Assembly: GCA_024036415.1 (NCBI GenBank)
Contig: JAMWET010000651.1
Span: forward strand, 16,001 to 80,000
DNA: 64,000 bases
Direction: 5' to 3'
Source: Prochilodus magdalenae
Lineage: Eukaryota > Chordata > Actinopteri > Characiformes > Prochilodontidae
The notes under the pieces are model-generated. The model saw only the letters and a program-made list of their open reading frames with translations, did no database searches and was not told the DNA's origin. The position numbers were made by a program, and so were the translations under genes. This document shows, in pieces, positions 20,741 through 30,270 of this stretch (position 1 is its first letter; every line of letters starts with the position of its first letter).

Positions 20741-21445
20741 TCTCAAACTGAAAGCTTCAGCAGCTCATATAATCCATCAGCTCCACTTTCCCTCTCCAAG
20801 ACTCCAAGATATCCGGGAAAATCTAGATGTGTGTGGACAGGCTCTCGGGCCCTCATAGCTGCCCAGTCTTTGGTGCAGCGAAGCAGTAAACAGAAACGAC
20901 AAGTGTGCAAAACAAGCGTCCCTACTTTTCTGAAGGGCGGCGGAAAACAGAGACAGGAAAACAGAGCCGCCTGGTTAAAAGCAGGCTCGCGTCGTGCCGG
21001 GGAAATGTGTGCTCATTGATCCATCCATTCAGCCTGTCTGTTTGGGCCCCTGGACCTCAAAATAATAGAGATGCTTTTCGTGTTGTTATCCAATACTCCT
21101 CTCAGATAGCGAGCAGATCAGAGCGGTGGGTGATTCAGCAATGCGGCACTGTCGGGGGATCACAACCACAAAGCAGGCAGCGGACAGGACCCTGAACTCC
21201 ACACGCAGTGAGGCAGTCACCGAAGGCAAACGCACTGGCATGAATGGTGCAGCGACATCTTTCAATAGGAACCGACTCAAACAGCCAAAACTAACGATCA
21301 CGCAAAAACACCACGTATACAATCAACCCAATCACAGCAAGCGTGGCATGAGGGCAGTGCGAGCCAGAGAATCAACCGCTCAGCATTTCAAAGGTGCTCT
21401 TATCCAGAGTGACGTGCAATCCAGTCACGTTACAGTTACACGACC
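20741..21445. other. Unassigned gulp1 intron sequence
   Basis: No exon with splice sites. Frames near 20618-21019 have no known domain. Confidence 0.4.
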
Positions 21446-22800
21446 ACAGTCCCTGTACCAGGTGCCCACCCCACAGGCACCAGAGAGCCGCGAGAGGTGG
21501 CGGAAGACAGCAAGAGGACCACTAGAGATGGCAGGAGGACGACACCCCTGCTCAGCCACAGGATCCAACCTCAGGCCTCATACACTGGCCTTGCTGAGGT
21601 ACAAGAGGCAGTGCCCAGTGGGTGGGGCTTGTGGCAAGGGGGCCGTCTTTATAGTACTCACAGCTGTCACCATCTTCCTGTCATCTCTTGCAGGTGCCTG
21701 TACCAGGTGCCCACCCCACAGACACCAAAGCGAGCCGTGAGAGGTGGCGGAAGATGGCCGAGGACCACTAGAGATGACAGGAAGACGACATCAGCTGAAA
21801 GTATTGTGAGGAGGGTGCGTGTGCCATCAACCCCACGCCTCTTGCTCTGCCGCATTGCCACTGTACCACGCCTGATCTTTGACTACACCGGCTGGGTGGG
21901 CTGTGGAGCAGGGCTGGTGGCAGAGAGGCAGAGCAACACCCCTGCTCAGCCACAGGAATCAACCTCAGCCCTCATACACTGGCCTTGCTGCGGAACAAGA
22001 GGCAGTGCCCAGAGGGTGGGGCTTGTGGGAAGGGCACCATCCTTATAGTACTCACAGCTGTCACATCTTCCTGTCATCTCTTGGGGGTGCCTGTACCAGG
22101 TGCCCACCCCACAGACACCAAAGCGAGCCGTGAGAGGTGGCGGAAGAAAGCTGAGGGCCACTAGAGATGGCAAGAAGACGACGTCAGCCTAAAGTATTGT
22201 GAGGAGGGTGCGTGTGCCATCAACCCCACGCCTCTTGCTCTGCCGCATTGCCACTGTACCACGCCTGATCTTGGACTACACCGGCCGGGCTGGTGACAGG
22301 GAGGCAGAGCAACACCCCTGCTCAGCCACAGGAATCAACCTCAGCCCTCATACACTGGCCTTGCTGCGGAACAAGAGGCAGTGCATAGAGGGCGGGGCTT
22401 GTGGCAAGGGGGCCGTCTTTATAGTACTCACTACTGTCACCATCTTCCTGTCGTCTCTTACGGGTGCCTGTACCAGGTGCCCACCCAACAGGCACCAGAG
22501 AGCCGCGAGAGGTGGCGGAAGAAAGCCAAGGGCCACTAGAGATGGCAGGAAGACGACGTCAGCTGAAAGTATTGTGAGGAGGGTGCGTGTGCCACCAACC
22601 CCATGCCTCTTGCTCTGCCGCATTGCCAGTGTACCACGCCTGATCTTTGACAGGGAGGCAGAGCGACACCCCTGCTCAGCCACAGGAATCAACCTCAGGC
22701 CTCATACACTGGCCTTGCTGCGGAACAAGAGGCAGTGCCCAGAGGGCGGGACGAGTGCCAGCTGCCACCATCTTCCTGTCATCTCTTGCGGCTGACGATC
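21446..22800 (+). repeat. GC-rich tandem repeat, about 3.5 copies of a ~380-bp unit
   Basis: CTGTACCAGGTGCCCACC recurs at about 21452, 21697, 22091 and 22469. Between them the order is: GAGAGGTGGCGGAAGA, ACCACTAGAGATG, a block with GTATTGTGAGGAGGGTGCGT, then CTCAGCCACAGGA, TCATACACTGGCCTTGCTG and CATCTTCCTGTCATCTCTT. The first copy lacks the middle block. Copies are about 90% alike. Frames of 180-200 codons (with CTRCPPHRHQ repeated) follow the repeat and shift between copies, so I do not treat them as a protein. Its origin, a TE region or an unrelated satellite, is unknown. Confidence 0.85.
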
Positions 22801-23029
22801 TCCTCTCGCGGTTTCTTGTGGCTGACTGCTTCTTCCCGCTGTCTCTCTTGGCTGTCGTCAGGATGTAAGGACCACCCTCCCACCATCTCTCAAGGCTTTC
22901 TCTGGTGTCCGGGAGACGGGTACCTGGAAGATTTTTGGTTTTTTGGTATGGCATGCTTCGTGGCCCGTTCGAGGGGCCAGCCTGCAGCATGGAGTCATTA
23001 CGTTATAGTGTTATACTACACTCATCGTC
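22801..23029. other. Unassigned flank of the tandem repeat
   Basis: Contains further CTC/GGCTG-type low-order similarity to the array edge at 22790-22860, then ordinary sequence. Confidence 0.4.
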
Positions 23030-23335
23030 GAAAGAGTAGCTGCACAAATAGCCGCACCCAGAAGGAATGAAAACTGGTGGGTGGGTTTGACATCGTAAGA
23101 GAGTTTCCTCTTAGCCTCATCGCTGTACCTGACTGACCCCCTCCATCCAGCTACAATGACTGCCCATTACGACTTCCCAAACATGGTGGCCCGCCCCCAC
23201 ACTTCTGTATGTGTAGCTCAATAAATATTGCTCATATCAGTCTAAATTGATCATCAGTTATTGATCCAGGTCACCTTTATCTTCCTTCCCAACAGCACCG
23301 CACTCCCACACCTCCTTCTGGGTGCAGCTACTCTT
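23030..23335 (+). mobile_element. Internally deleted Tc1-B element with both ends (copy 4)
   Basis: The left end AAAGAGTAGCTGCACAAATA and the right end GGTGCAGCTACTCTTTT are inverted repeats. The interior joins the 5' non-coding part (AATGAAAACTGGTGGGTGGG) to the 3' non-coding part (CTCAATAAATATTGCTCATA) with essentially all of the transposase removed. About 305 bp. Confidence 0.85.
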
Positions 23336-23507
23336 TTATGTGAAGCTCATTAGTTGGAGTAGGTGTGGGCTGGGAGCTACACTCTGGTCAATGGCAGATC
23401 TCCAGGAACAGGGATGGTGGCCACAAACGTTTGGTAGTACAGTTCATAAAGATGGCGCGGTAATGTTCTACTGCTTGATGTATCTGTGAGAGGTCCATAA
23501 CACATAC

Positions 23508-23569
23508 CTTGGCGTTGTATGCTATAAAGTGCTTGGCCAGGGCCTCCGGCGTATGCATCCATGATTTAT
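23508..23569 (-). CDS. gulp1: gulp1 coding exon: residues just before the PTB core
   Basis: The acceptor TTGTTCTAG precedes 23569 and the donor GTATGT follows 23508. The exon is 62 bp: two bases finish a codon begun in the previous exon, then 20 codons encode [20 protein letters not shown], leaving phase 0. Mammalian GULP1 reads [20 protein letters not shown] at residues about 11-30, directly after MNRAFSRKKD. The previous exon therefore holds the start codon; I searched for its expected sequence on the minus strand above 23570 by eye and did not find it. The next exon is 7.9 kb downstream. Confidence 0.95.
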
Positions 23570-24214
23570 CTAGAACAAGAGAGGGAGAGCATGGTTAGGT
23601 AAGAAGCTGGAATCCAACAGAAGGTCAGCGAGATGGATAACACTTCCCAATTCCGTTAACGAGAGCGAATGCTGAAATCGATAAGGCTTGTCATTACAGT
23701 TATCGGTACGGGGTTGTAAACCATTCTGGAAATTGCTCATTATGTTGACGTCTCCGAGACGCAGTGGTTTCAGTTTCTAACACTCGCTCATCTTCCTCGA
23801 CGCAACCAAAGGGAAATAAACTGGACATGATATGTACTAGAGCATGCAAATGATGACTGAGCGTGCCATCATTTGTACACGATGTTCAAAGAGCAAGCAG
23901 TCAAATGCAACTTTGTAAAAGCGGCCTTGAAATGAAATAATAAAACATCAGTGACTGCTTATACAAATGCCAGTGAAAAATTCCCCACTGAGAGCAGTAA
24001 AAGAACAGTCTCTCGCTCTCTCGCTCTCTCTCTCTCACACACACACAGAATACCGCCAGACACCACAAACCTCCCTGGAGGGAAGATAGAAATCAGTGCT
24101 GCTGATTTAATTCACACCCTCCAATAACTCTACAACACAAACACTAAAACTGTCTCCCGATTATAATGCTCTCCTCAAATGGTTTAGTAAACTCAGCGGA
24201 CTAAACGATGAGTC
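23570..24214. other. Unassigned gulp1 intron sequence with a CT/CA microsatellite
   Basis: A CT run passing into CA lies at about 24012-24047. The rest is plain intron without a recognised exon. Confidence 0.5.
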
Positions 24215-24810
24215 ACCTTGCATGTTTAAGGTGGTAGTACCTTCAGGCTCCAGCAGATGGCACTGCAGGAGGATGAGGGGGCTATAAAAATACCTGTGGG
24301 GTGTGAGTGATGTGATCCATAGATTGGGAAGAGGGGCTACAGTGCAGGGAATGTCTCGTTCCATGTGTGGAAAACGCTCCAGAGCAGATGTTAATGATTG
24401 GCTAAAAGGAGGGACTGAGCATGTGGGCGTGGCCAAAGACCATAGTGTGAAGGAAGTAGCTGAATCTGCAGGTGTATGGAAGCAGCGTACGGTCATACGG
24501 GTCTACCAGCAGTGGGAAAATCCCAGTCTACAGGGAATTCTCCTCGGAACTGTGCCAGGGAAGGCATCTACCAAATCTGGACCAACAAATCTTTGATGGT
24601 AGAGTGTCTGAACACTGATGTGCCCTACGTTCAGAACTTTGTCCCGTCCATGCCAATCCGATCCCAGCTGTTATTGGTGCTGGTGGAGGTGTTACACAGT
24701 CTGTAGCAGTCCAGGTTTCTTGTTCACGGCACTGGCTCAACAATTCCTCACTACCGGTGGTCTGTCCAGGTCGCCCGGAGCGTGTTCACCTTGTGTGGGT
24801 GCCCTCACGT
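24215..24810 (+). pseudogene. Tc1-like remnant, family Tc1-C (copy 1)
   Basis: Shares its left part (GGTGGTAGTACCTTCAGGCT) and coding segment with the copy at 33262. The plus strand reads KEVAESAGVWKQRTVIRVYQ (about 24450-24510), the second helix-turn-helix of Tc1 transposases, where the specificity helix carries RTVxRVYxxW. The DDE part is largely missing: sequence after about 24600 jumps to a C-terminal segment (PSMPIRSQLLLVLVE). Confidence 0.75.
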
Positions 24811-25855
24811 AATCAGACCACACCTGTAGTCATTTACATATCTTATGTAACCTCTTAACCTCGGCCCTAGACCTAAACCTGATCCTAACTCTAACCCTTC
24901 TACTGGTCAACAAACAGCGTCAGACGGTTAATCAGCTTGAGTGTTTGGAGATAGCATAGCAGACCATGGAAATCAAATTGAATGGAAACCCTCCCGACAG
25001 GGCTCCAATTAAACTAGAGCCATTCACAGCCAGTGAGGGCCACTGCTGGAACAGCAGAGAGATGTAGAGTCAGAGCGAAATGTCCCCAGGAGGCTGGAGC
25101 TGACAGACAGGGAGACAGCTCAGGGAGAACAGGACTGCAACTCAGAAGAACCATCCAAATGATCTGCCACCAGAGCTGGACGCTTCTGCACCAGCTCCTC
25201 AGTCTGAATCACATACCGCCACACACAGCACGTCCACCTTTAACAGGGAGCCCGTCACATCCCCCGTCAGTGCTCGGCTGACAGCAGAGAGACGGCTGCT
25301 CCAACACAGGGTTCCTGAGCGAGAGTGAGCTCTCGCCGCTGAAGGTCAGTCTGCGTGTGCATGCTGAGTGTCCTAACGTGTCCAGGATGCTCGTTCATGG
25401 GCCGTGAGAGGTGATTAGCAAGGCAAATACGAAATCAGTCAATACAGTCTGGGGTCATCTGGCTTACTGTACAGCAGGTAAGGGCCGAGGGACGACTGAA
25501 CGCGGCTCACTCGAGCGAGGCAAAGGCTGTATCCAGGTCGCCTTACCAGACCACTGTACCACACTATTGCTTCTACGTGGCCAGATGGAAAGAGGTGGGA
25601 GGGAATGTCTCGTTCCATGTGTGGAAACAGTCACTCTGTCAAGTTCAAGTCTCTCTTCCCAAATCCCAGCACTTCCGTCACTCTGGATTTGACATTGCGG
25701 TTGTATGTCGCGTTGTGTGGGTGATGCAAAAAGAACTTTGAAATCCAATTTGTGCCACCAGATTGTCCAGATTGAGACGCATCCATAAAAACCCTGGATC
25801 CAATTTGGCAACATCGGATTACAGGTTGATTTTTTTGCTGTCCAGGCTACCACAT
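24811..25855. other. Unassigned sequence with a small Tc1-C scrap
   Basis: GGGAATGTCTCGTTCCATGT at about 25600 repeats a segment of the Tc1-C copy (24340), so a short TE fragment is present. A CCTAAACCTGATCCTAACTC-like run lies near 24870. No exon was recognised. Confidence 0.45.
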
Positions 25856-25962
25856 ATCAATCTGGATCCAATCTGGATATGTGGGATTTGGGCTGGCAAT
25901 CTGAACAAGGCAAAATTCCTGCCAGCCCAAATCCCACATATCCAGATTGGATCCAGATTGAT
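25856..25962. repeat. Perfect 43-bp inverted repeat with 21-bp loop
   Basis: Arm 25856-25898 (begins ATCAATCTGGATCCAATCTG) is the exact reverse complement of 25920-25962. The loop is 25899-25919. Pairing stops at one mismatch on each side. It lies at the edge of a degenerate dispersed repeat that shares CAGATTGGATCC-type words. Confidence 0.95.
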
Positions 25963-25979
25963 TTATTTGTGACCCTAAC

Positions 25980-26715
25980 CCTATAAGGCTATGTTCAGAC
26001 CGCAGATCAGTCAGATTTGTTTGAATCAGATCTTCTGAAGTGACTGTCTGCACTAGTCTTTGTAAGAGATCAGACCAGTTTTGTCCTACACATATCTGTA
26101 ATCAGACTGCATTTGGCATTGTCCATGTTTGTCCCATTGCAAGACACTTGCATTGAAAAGATGCTTTAAATTCCAATTTGGGCCAGAATGTCCAGACCTG
26201 GATAAATCTGATCTGAACCCGATCGCATTTCAAACCGCTTTCAGTCACGGTTTGGATCCGATGCGTGATCTTTGCTGTCAACCGGACTAATTAACCTGAT
26301 AACATCTGGTTATGCTAAAAATCAGATCTGGGCTGGCAGTCCGAACTAGGCCGAATTCCCCAGGCCAAGGCTGTAGTCAGAATGCAGATCAATCGGATTT
26401 GTTTAAATCCGATTTTTTGAGATGACTGTCTCCACCAGTATTTGTATGGGATCAGATCAGATTTGTGTGCCCAGACATCACTAATCTACACACGTCGTCC
26501 ATCAGTCTGGATTTGGCGTCGTCCATGTTTGCCACATTCACATTTGCCAACATCAGACTTCCTGTCCGGACTAATAGAACTCAATCTGGATGTAGCAAAA
26601 ATCAGATTTCAGCTGACCGTCTGAACACGCATATGTTACTAAGGCTGCATCCAGACTGCCGACCAATCAGATTTGTTTCCAATGAGACGCTCTGAGTCGA
26701 CTGTCCACTCTAAAT
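25980..26715. repeat. Three degenerate tandem copies of a dispersed repeat
   Basis: AAGGCT(A/G) followed by CAGACCGCAGATCAGTCAG-like sequence and CAGATTTGTTT, then GACTGTCTGCAC, recurs at about 25985, 26365 and 26640. The intervals, about 380 and 275 bp, differ by internal deletions. Family unknown; no coding capacity. Confidence 0.65.
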
Positions 26716-26726
26716 ATTTGTAAATG

Positions 26727-27055
26727 ATCAGATGAAGGACTAGAGCATGACCAACACTGCACTGTGCAGCAGCAGATGAGCTATCGTCTCTGACTGTCCA
26801 TCTACAAGGTGAAGCAGCAAGGTAGGAGTATCTAATAGAGTGGACAGTGAGTGGACACAGTGTCTAAACACTCCAGCAGCACTGCTGTGTCTGATCCACT
26901 CACACCAGCACCACACACACTAACACACCACCACCACGTCAGTGTCCCTGCAGTGCTGAGAATGATCCACCACCCACATCATACCTGCATACTCTGTGGG
27001 GGTCCTGACAGTATACAGAGAAACAGATGGACTACAGTCTGTACCTGGTGCACAT
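26727..27055. mobile_element. Foldback-type repeat, one arm (FB copy 4)
   Basis: Starts GATGAAGGACTAGAGCATGA and runs through GGTAGGAGTATCTAATAGAG and GAGAATGATCCACCACCCAC to CAGAGAAACAGATGGACTAC near 27018. This is the same order as the right half of FB copies 1 and 3. Confidence 0.8.
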
Positions 27056-27168
27056 ATACTGCAAACTGAACTGTGTATTAGGTGGGCTTGCTGGGGGGCT
27101 TTCCCCTTCAATACAGCTATCACAGGATGATGTTGAATAGCCATACTGTTGACCCCTTTCCCTTCTGG

Positions 27169-27203
27169 TAAACAAACAAACAAACAAACAAACAAACAAA
27201 CAA
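27169..27203. repeat. (AAAC)n microsatellite
   Basis: AAACAAACAAAC, about eight units. Confidence 0.95.
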
Positions 27204-27652
27204 GCATTCTTTCTGTAGGTAATGCTAGCCGTCCTCAGCCTTGAGCCTACTGGAAAACAGTAAGCAGTTAATTGACCATATGTCTGGTCAGGAAACTACA
27301 GGCGGTCGAAACCGAGGTCTCCGCAGTCTGAAATCTAAAACAAGCCTGCCACTACTTAAAGAACGCCGCGTTCGATTTTAATTAAACAGAGTAGCCGGCA
27401 ATTAATTGTAAATCATTAAAAACAAAGAAACACATGGATTTCCTCTCGGCGCTGAATGATGGATTATTCCCTCAAAGCCACATCACTGGTCAGGAAATGA
27501 GGTGCCGATGCACATCCCACCTTCTGCTTGTGGTGCAGGTCTGCTCATAATCAGGCTTCTAAACCGTCAGTTAGAGACTGGACATGCTGTTTTACACCAC
27601 ATGAACCTACAGTCAATTAAACGACCCTCCATTCAGATCTGACCCAACCTAT
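27204..27652. other. Unassigned, apparently single-copy sequence
   Basis: 27340-27500 is balanced, non-repetitive sequence with homeodomain-like TTAATTAAA and CAATTAATTG words. It could be a conserved non-coding element, but I cannot test conservation. Confidence 0.35.
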
Positions 27653-28233
27653 TGTTAGACAAAAGACTTCGAGAGCGACGTGTGCAGAACTAAAAACCAG
27701 GAATGGTTTATTACAAAACAGACAATCACAGCAAGCACCGGTAAACAGCAAAACAATGGGAGAAGCTAAATCAGAGTCAGGGACAGGTGGAGGTCGGAAC
27801 CAGGTAGTACAAGCAGCGAGGGCGAACAAGTTTACAGGGGAAGACCGAAGAGGAAAACCAAAGTGAGAAAGCAGAGGTACAAACCGTAGAGTCAGGACAC
27901 GAGCAAAAGGGATGAGGCGAAAGAGTAGTAAAGGAACGAAGGGAGTCGGAAACCAGAGTAAGACTATACGAAGAAAGAACGCTCAGGATTGCTAACCTAG
28001 GTTTGGCAAAGCTTCGCAAAGTGTGAGTGTTTGTGAGTGGCTTAAATACTGGAAGTAATTAGATACAGCTCAGGTTAAAACTCAGGCGATCTAGAGCGAA
28101 TCACAGAGTCCGACTGGGGGCGCATAGACATGACGTAATTGAGCGTGGCCCTCTGGGAAGTGGAGTCCTGAAAAGTGGAGAAGCCGGGGAGAGGTGGAGG
28201 CGTGACTCCTATTCGCTGGTTAGAGCGAATCAC
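27653..28233 (-). mobile_element. Possible solo LTR
   Basis: On the minus strand the segment could start TGTGATTCGCTC (at 28105, or at 28233 where the same words recur) and end TGTCTAACA at 27653, giving TG...CA ends. In between are a TATA-like CAGTATTTAAGCC (about 28058-28046), a C/T-rich stretch and a polyadenylation signal (GTAATAAACC, about 27710). That order fits U3-R-U5 of a long terminal repeat. No target duplication or internal retrotransposon genes were found, so the call is tentative. Confidence 0.4.
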
Positions 28234-28377
28234 AGGCGTCCTTTACCTCACCTAGCTCCTTTCTTATCAGCAGTGTTGGACAGTAACTCAGTACATGGAG
28301 CTCTACTTACCCTACCTCCAGTACCAGCCAAACGTTTAGACACGGAAACTTTTCATAGAGGCATCAAACTATAAAAC

Positions 28378-28690
28378 CAGAAGTCTGTCTCTCAGTATGA
28401 CGTCGGGCCGCCGTGTTTGCTAACCCAACACGCCAGACGTCTCGGTATGGAGCTGTAGAGGTTCCTAATGGAGTCCTGTGATAATCCATCCCATGCAGCT
28501 TGAACATCCTCACACAGTTCCTGCAGATGGTGCGGTAGGGGTGGAGGTGGAGGGACACCAGGCCTTCTGGAGTGTGCTGACCACGGTGCCTCCACACACG
28601 GATTCGTTGGGCGTCTCCACCAAGACTAAAGCGGGACTCGTCACTGAAGATGACCCGCTGCCATTTGGAGTCACTCCATGACAGTCTGGT
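28378..28690 (-). pseudogene. Tc1-B transposon fragment (copy 5)
   Basis: The minus strand carries the transposase core from the DES segment (about 28645) through QRIRVWRHRGQH (about 28605-28570) to SIPRRLACWVSKHGG near 28400. Both termini are missing. Just before it, 28321-28377 holds a scrap with GCCAAACGTTTAGACAC, similar to another Tc1-type terminal repeat. Confidence 0.75.
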
Positions 28691-28984
28691 ACGACACCAC
28701 TGCAGTCTTTGGTGTGGTTTCAGTTCATGTAGTCAGGATACAGCGGTCACTTTGTTTTGAGCTTGTTATGACCTGTTGGACAGAGCTTGGTTCTAGCTAA
28801 TGGAACCTGCTCTCTTTCAGTGTTCTGTGCTAATGATGATGTGAATAGACGTCAGTGTCAGACTAATGAATGAGCTTCTATTAGAGACTGGTGGACTGAG
28901 AGACACTAGAGTCTCTTCACCTACACTGAGCTGATGAAGAGTCCTGTTCCAGAAATGATAATAGGACATTAGAGCCGTAATAAA
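28691..28984. other. Unassigned sequence before the 47-bp array
   Basis: No exon recognised. Sequence at 28268-28320 (AGTGTTGGACAGTAACTCAG) and just before the array resembles a common teleost repeat rich in TACTTAAGTACAT words. Confidence 0.4.
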
Positions 28985-30270
28985 CCATGCTCCTGTTACT
29001 CTCCATACTTAAGTACATCTGAAGGTAAATACTTTAGTACTGGTACTCTCCATACTTCAGTACATCTGAAGGTACATACTTTAGTACTGTTACTCTCCAT
29101 ACTTAAGTACGTCTGAAGGTACATACTTTAGTACTGTTACTCTCCATACTTCAGTACGTCTGAAGGTACATACTTTAGTACTGTTACTCTCCATACTTAA
29201 GTACGTCTGAAGGTACATACTTTAGTACTGTTACTCTCCATACTTAAGTACGTCTGAAGGTACATACTTTAGTACTGTTACTCTCCATACTTCAGTACGT
29301 CTGAAGGTACATACTTTAGTACTGTTACTCTCCATACTTAAGTACGTCTGAAGGTACATACTTTAGTACTGTTACTCTCCATACTTCAGTACGTCTGAAG
29401 GTACATACTTTAGTACTGTTACTCTCCATACTTCAGTACGTCTGAAAGTACATACTTTAGTACTGGTACTCTCCATACTTAAGTACATCTGAAAGTACAT
29501 ACTTTAGTACTGTTACTCTTCATACTTAAGTACGTCTGAAGGTACATACTTTAGTACTGTTACTCTCCATACTTAAGTACATCTGAAGGTACATACTTTA
29601 GTACTGTTACTCTCCATACTTAAGTACATCTGAAGGTAAAAACTTTAGTACTGTTACTCTCCATGCTTAAGTACATCTGAAGGTAAAAACTTTAGTACTG
29701 TTACTCTCCATGCTTAAGTACATCTGAAGGTAAATACTTTAGTACTGTTACTCTCCATACTTAAGTACATCTGAAGGTACATACTTTAGTATTGGTACTC
29801 TCCATACTTAAGTACATCTGAAGGTACATACTTTAGTACTGTTACTCTCCATACTTAAGTACATCTGAAGGTACATACTTTAGTAGTGTTACTGTCCATA
29901 CTTAAGTACATCTGAAGGTACATACTTTAGTACTGGTACTCTCCATACTTAAGTACATCTGATGGTACATACTAGTACTGTTACTCTCCATACTTAAGTA
30001 CATCTGAAGGTAAATACTTTAGTACTGTTACTCTCCGTACTTAAGTACATCTGAAGGTACATACTTTAGTACTGTTACTCTCCATACTTAAGTCCATCTG
30101 AAAGGACATACTTTAGTACTGGTACTCTCCATACTTAAGTACATCTGAAGGTAAATACTTTAGTACCGTTACTCTCCATACTTAAGTACATCTGAAGGTA
30201 CATACTTTAGTACTGTTACTCTCCATACTTAAGTACATCTGAAGGTACATACTTTAGTACTGTTACTCCA
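28985..30270. repeat. 47-bp minisatellite, about 27 copies
   Basis: Each unit contains TACTTTAGTACTGTTACTCT, CCATACTTAAGTACATCTGA and AGGTACA. Variants TTCAGTACGTC and TTAAGTACATC alternate in blocks: ACGTC units cluster at 29100-29550 and ACATC units at the ends. Every unit holds several GTAC palindromes. The unit is not divisible by three and no frame runs through it. Confidence 0.97.

Larger units (their letters stand above)
9089..23569 (-). other. gulp1: gulp1 gene, internal part (seven exons seen)
   Basis: Seven exons on the minus strand translate into one continuous protein matching vertebrate GULP1 from just after its N-terminus into the proline-rich tail. Intron sizes are 7902, 1231, 601, 2068, 156 and 1818 bp in gene order. 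GULP1 is a cytoplasmic adaptor. Its PTB domain binds NPxY motifs in the tails of engulfment receptors such as LRP1, MEGF10 and stabilin-2, linking them to uptake of apoptotic cells. It dimerises through its leucine zipper. I did not find the first coding exon (MNRAFSRKK-like) or the C-terminal exons, which presumably lie above 64000 and below 1. No promoter is visible. Teleosts can have two gulp1 paralogues; I cannot tell which this is. Confidence 0.93.

Noticed and set aside
21126..22795. 183-204-codon plus frames over the GC-rich tandem repeat
   Set aside because: Units of about 244, 394 and 378 bp do not all keep one frame, the peptides shift frame between copies, and no domain is recognisable.
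28985..30270. CRISPR-like appearance of regular repeats
   Set aside because: The 47-bp units are directly abutting without unique spacers, and the DNA is eukaryotic.
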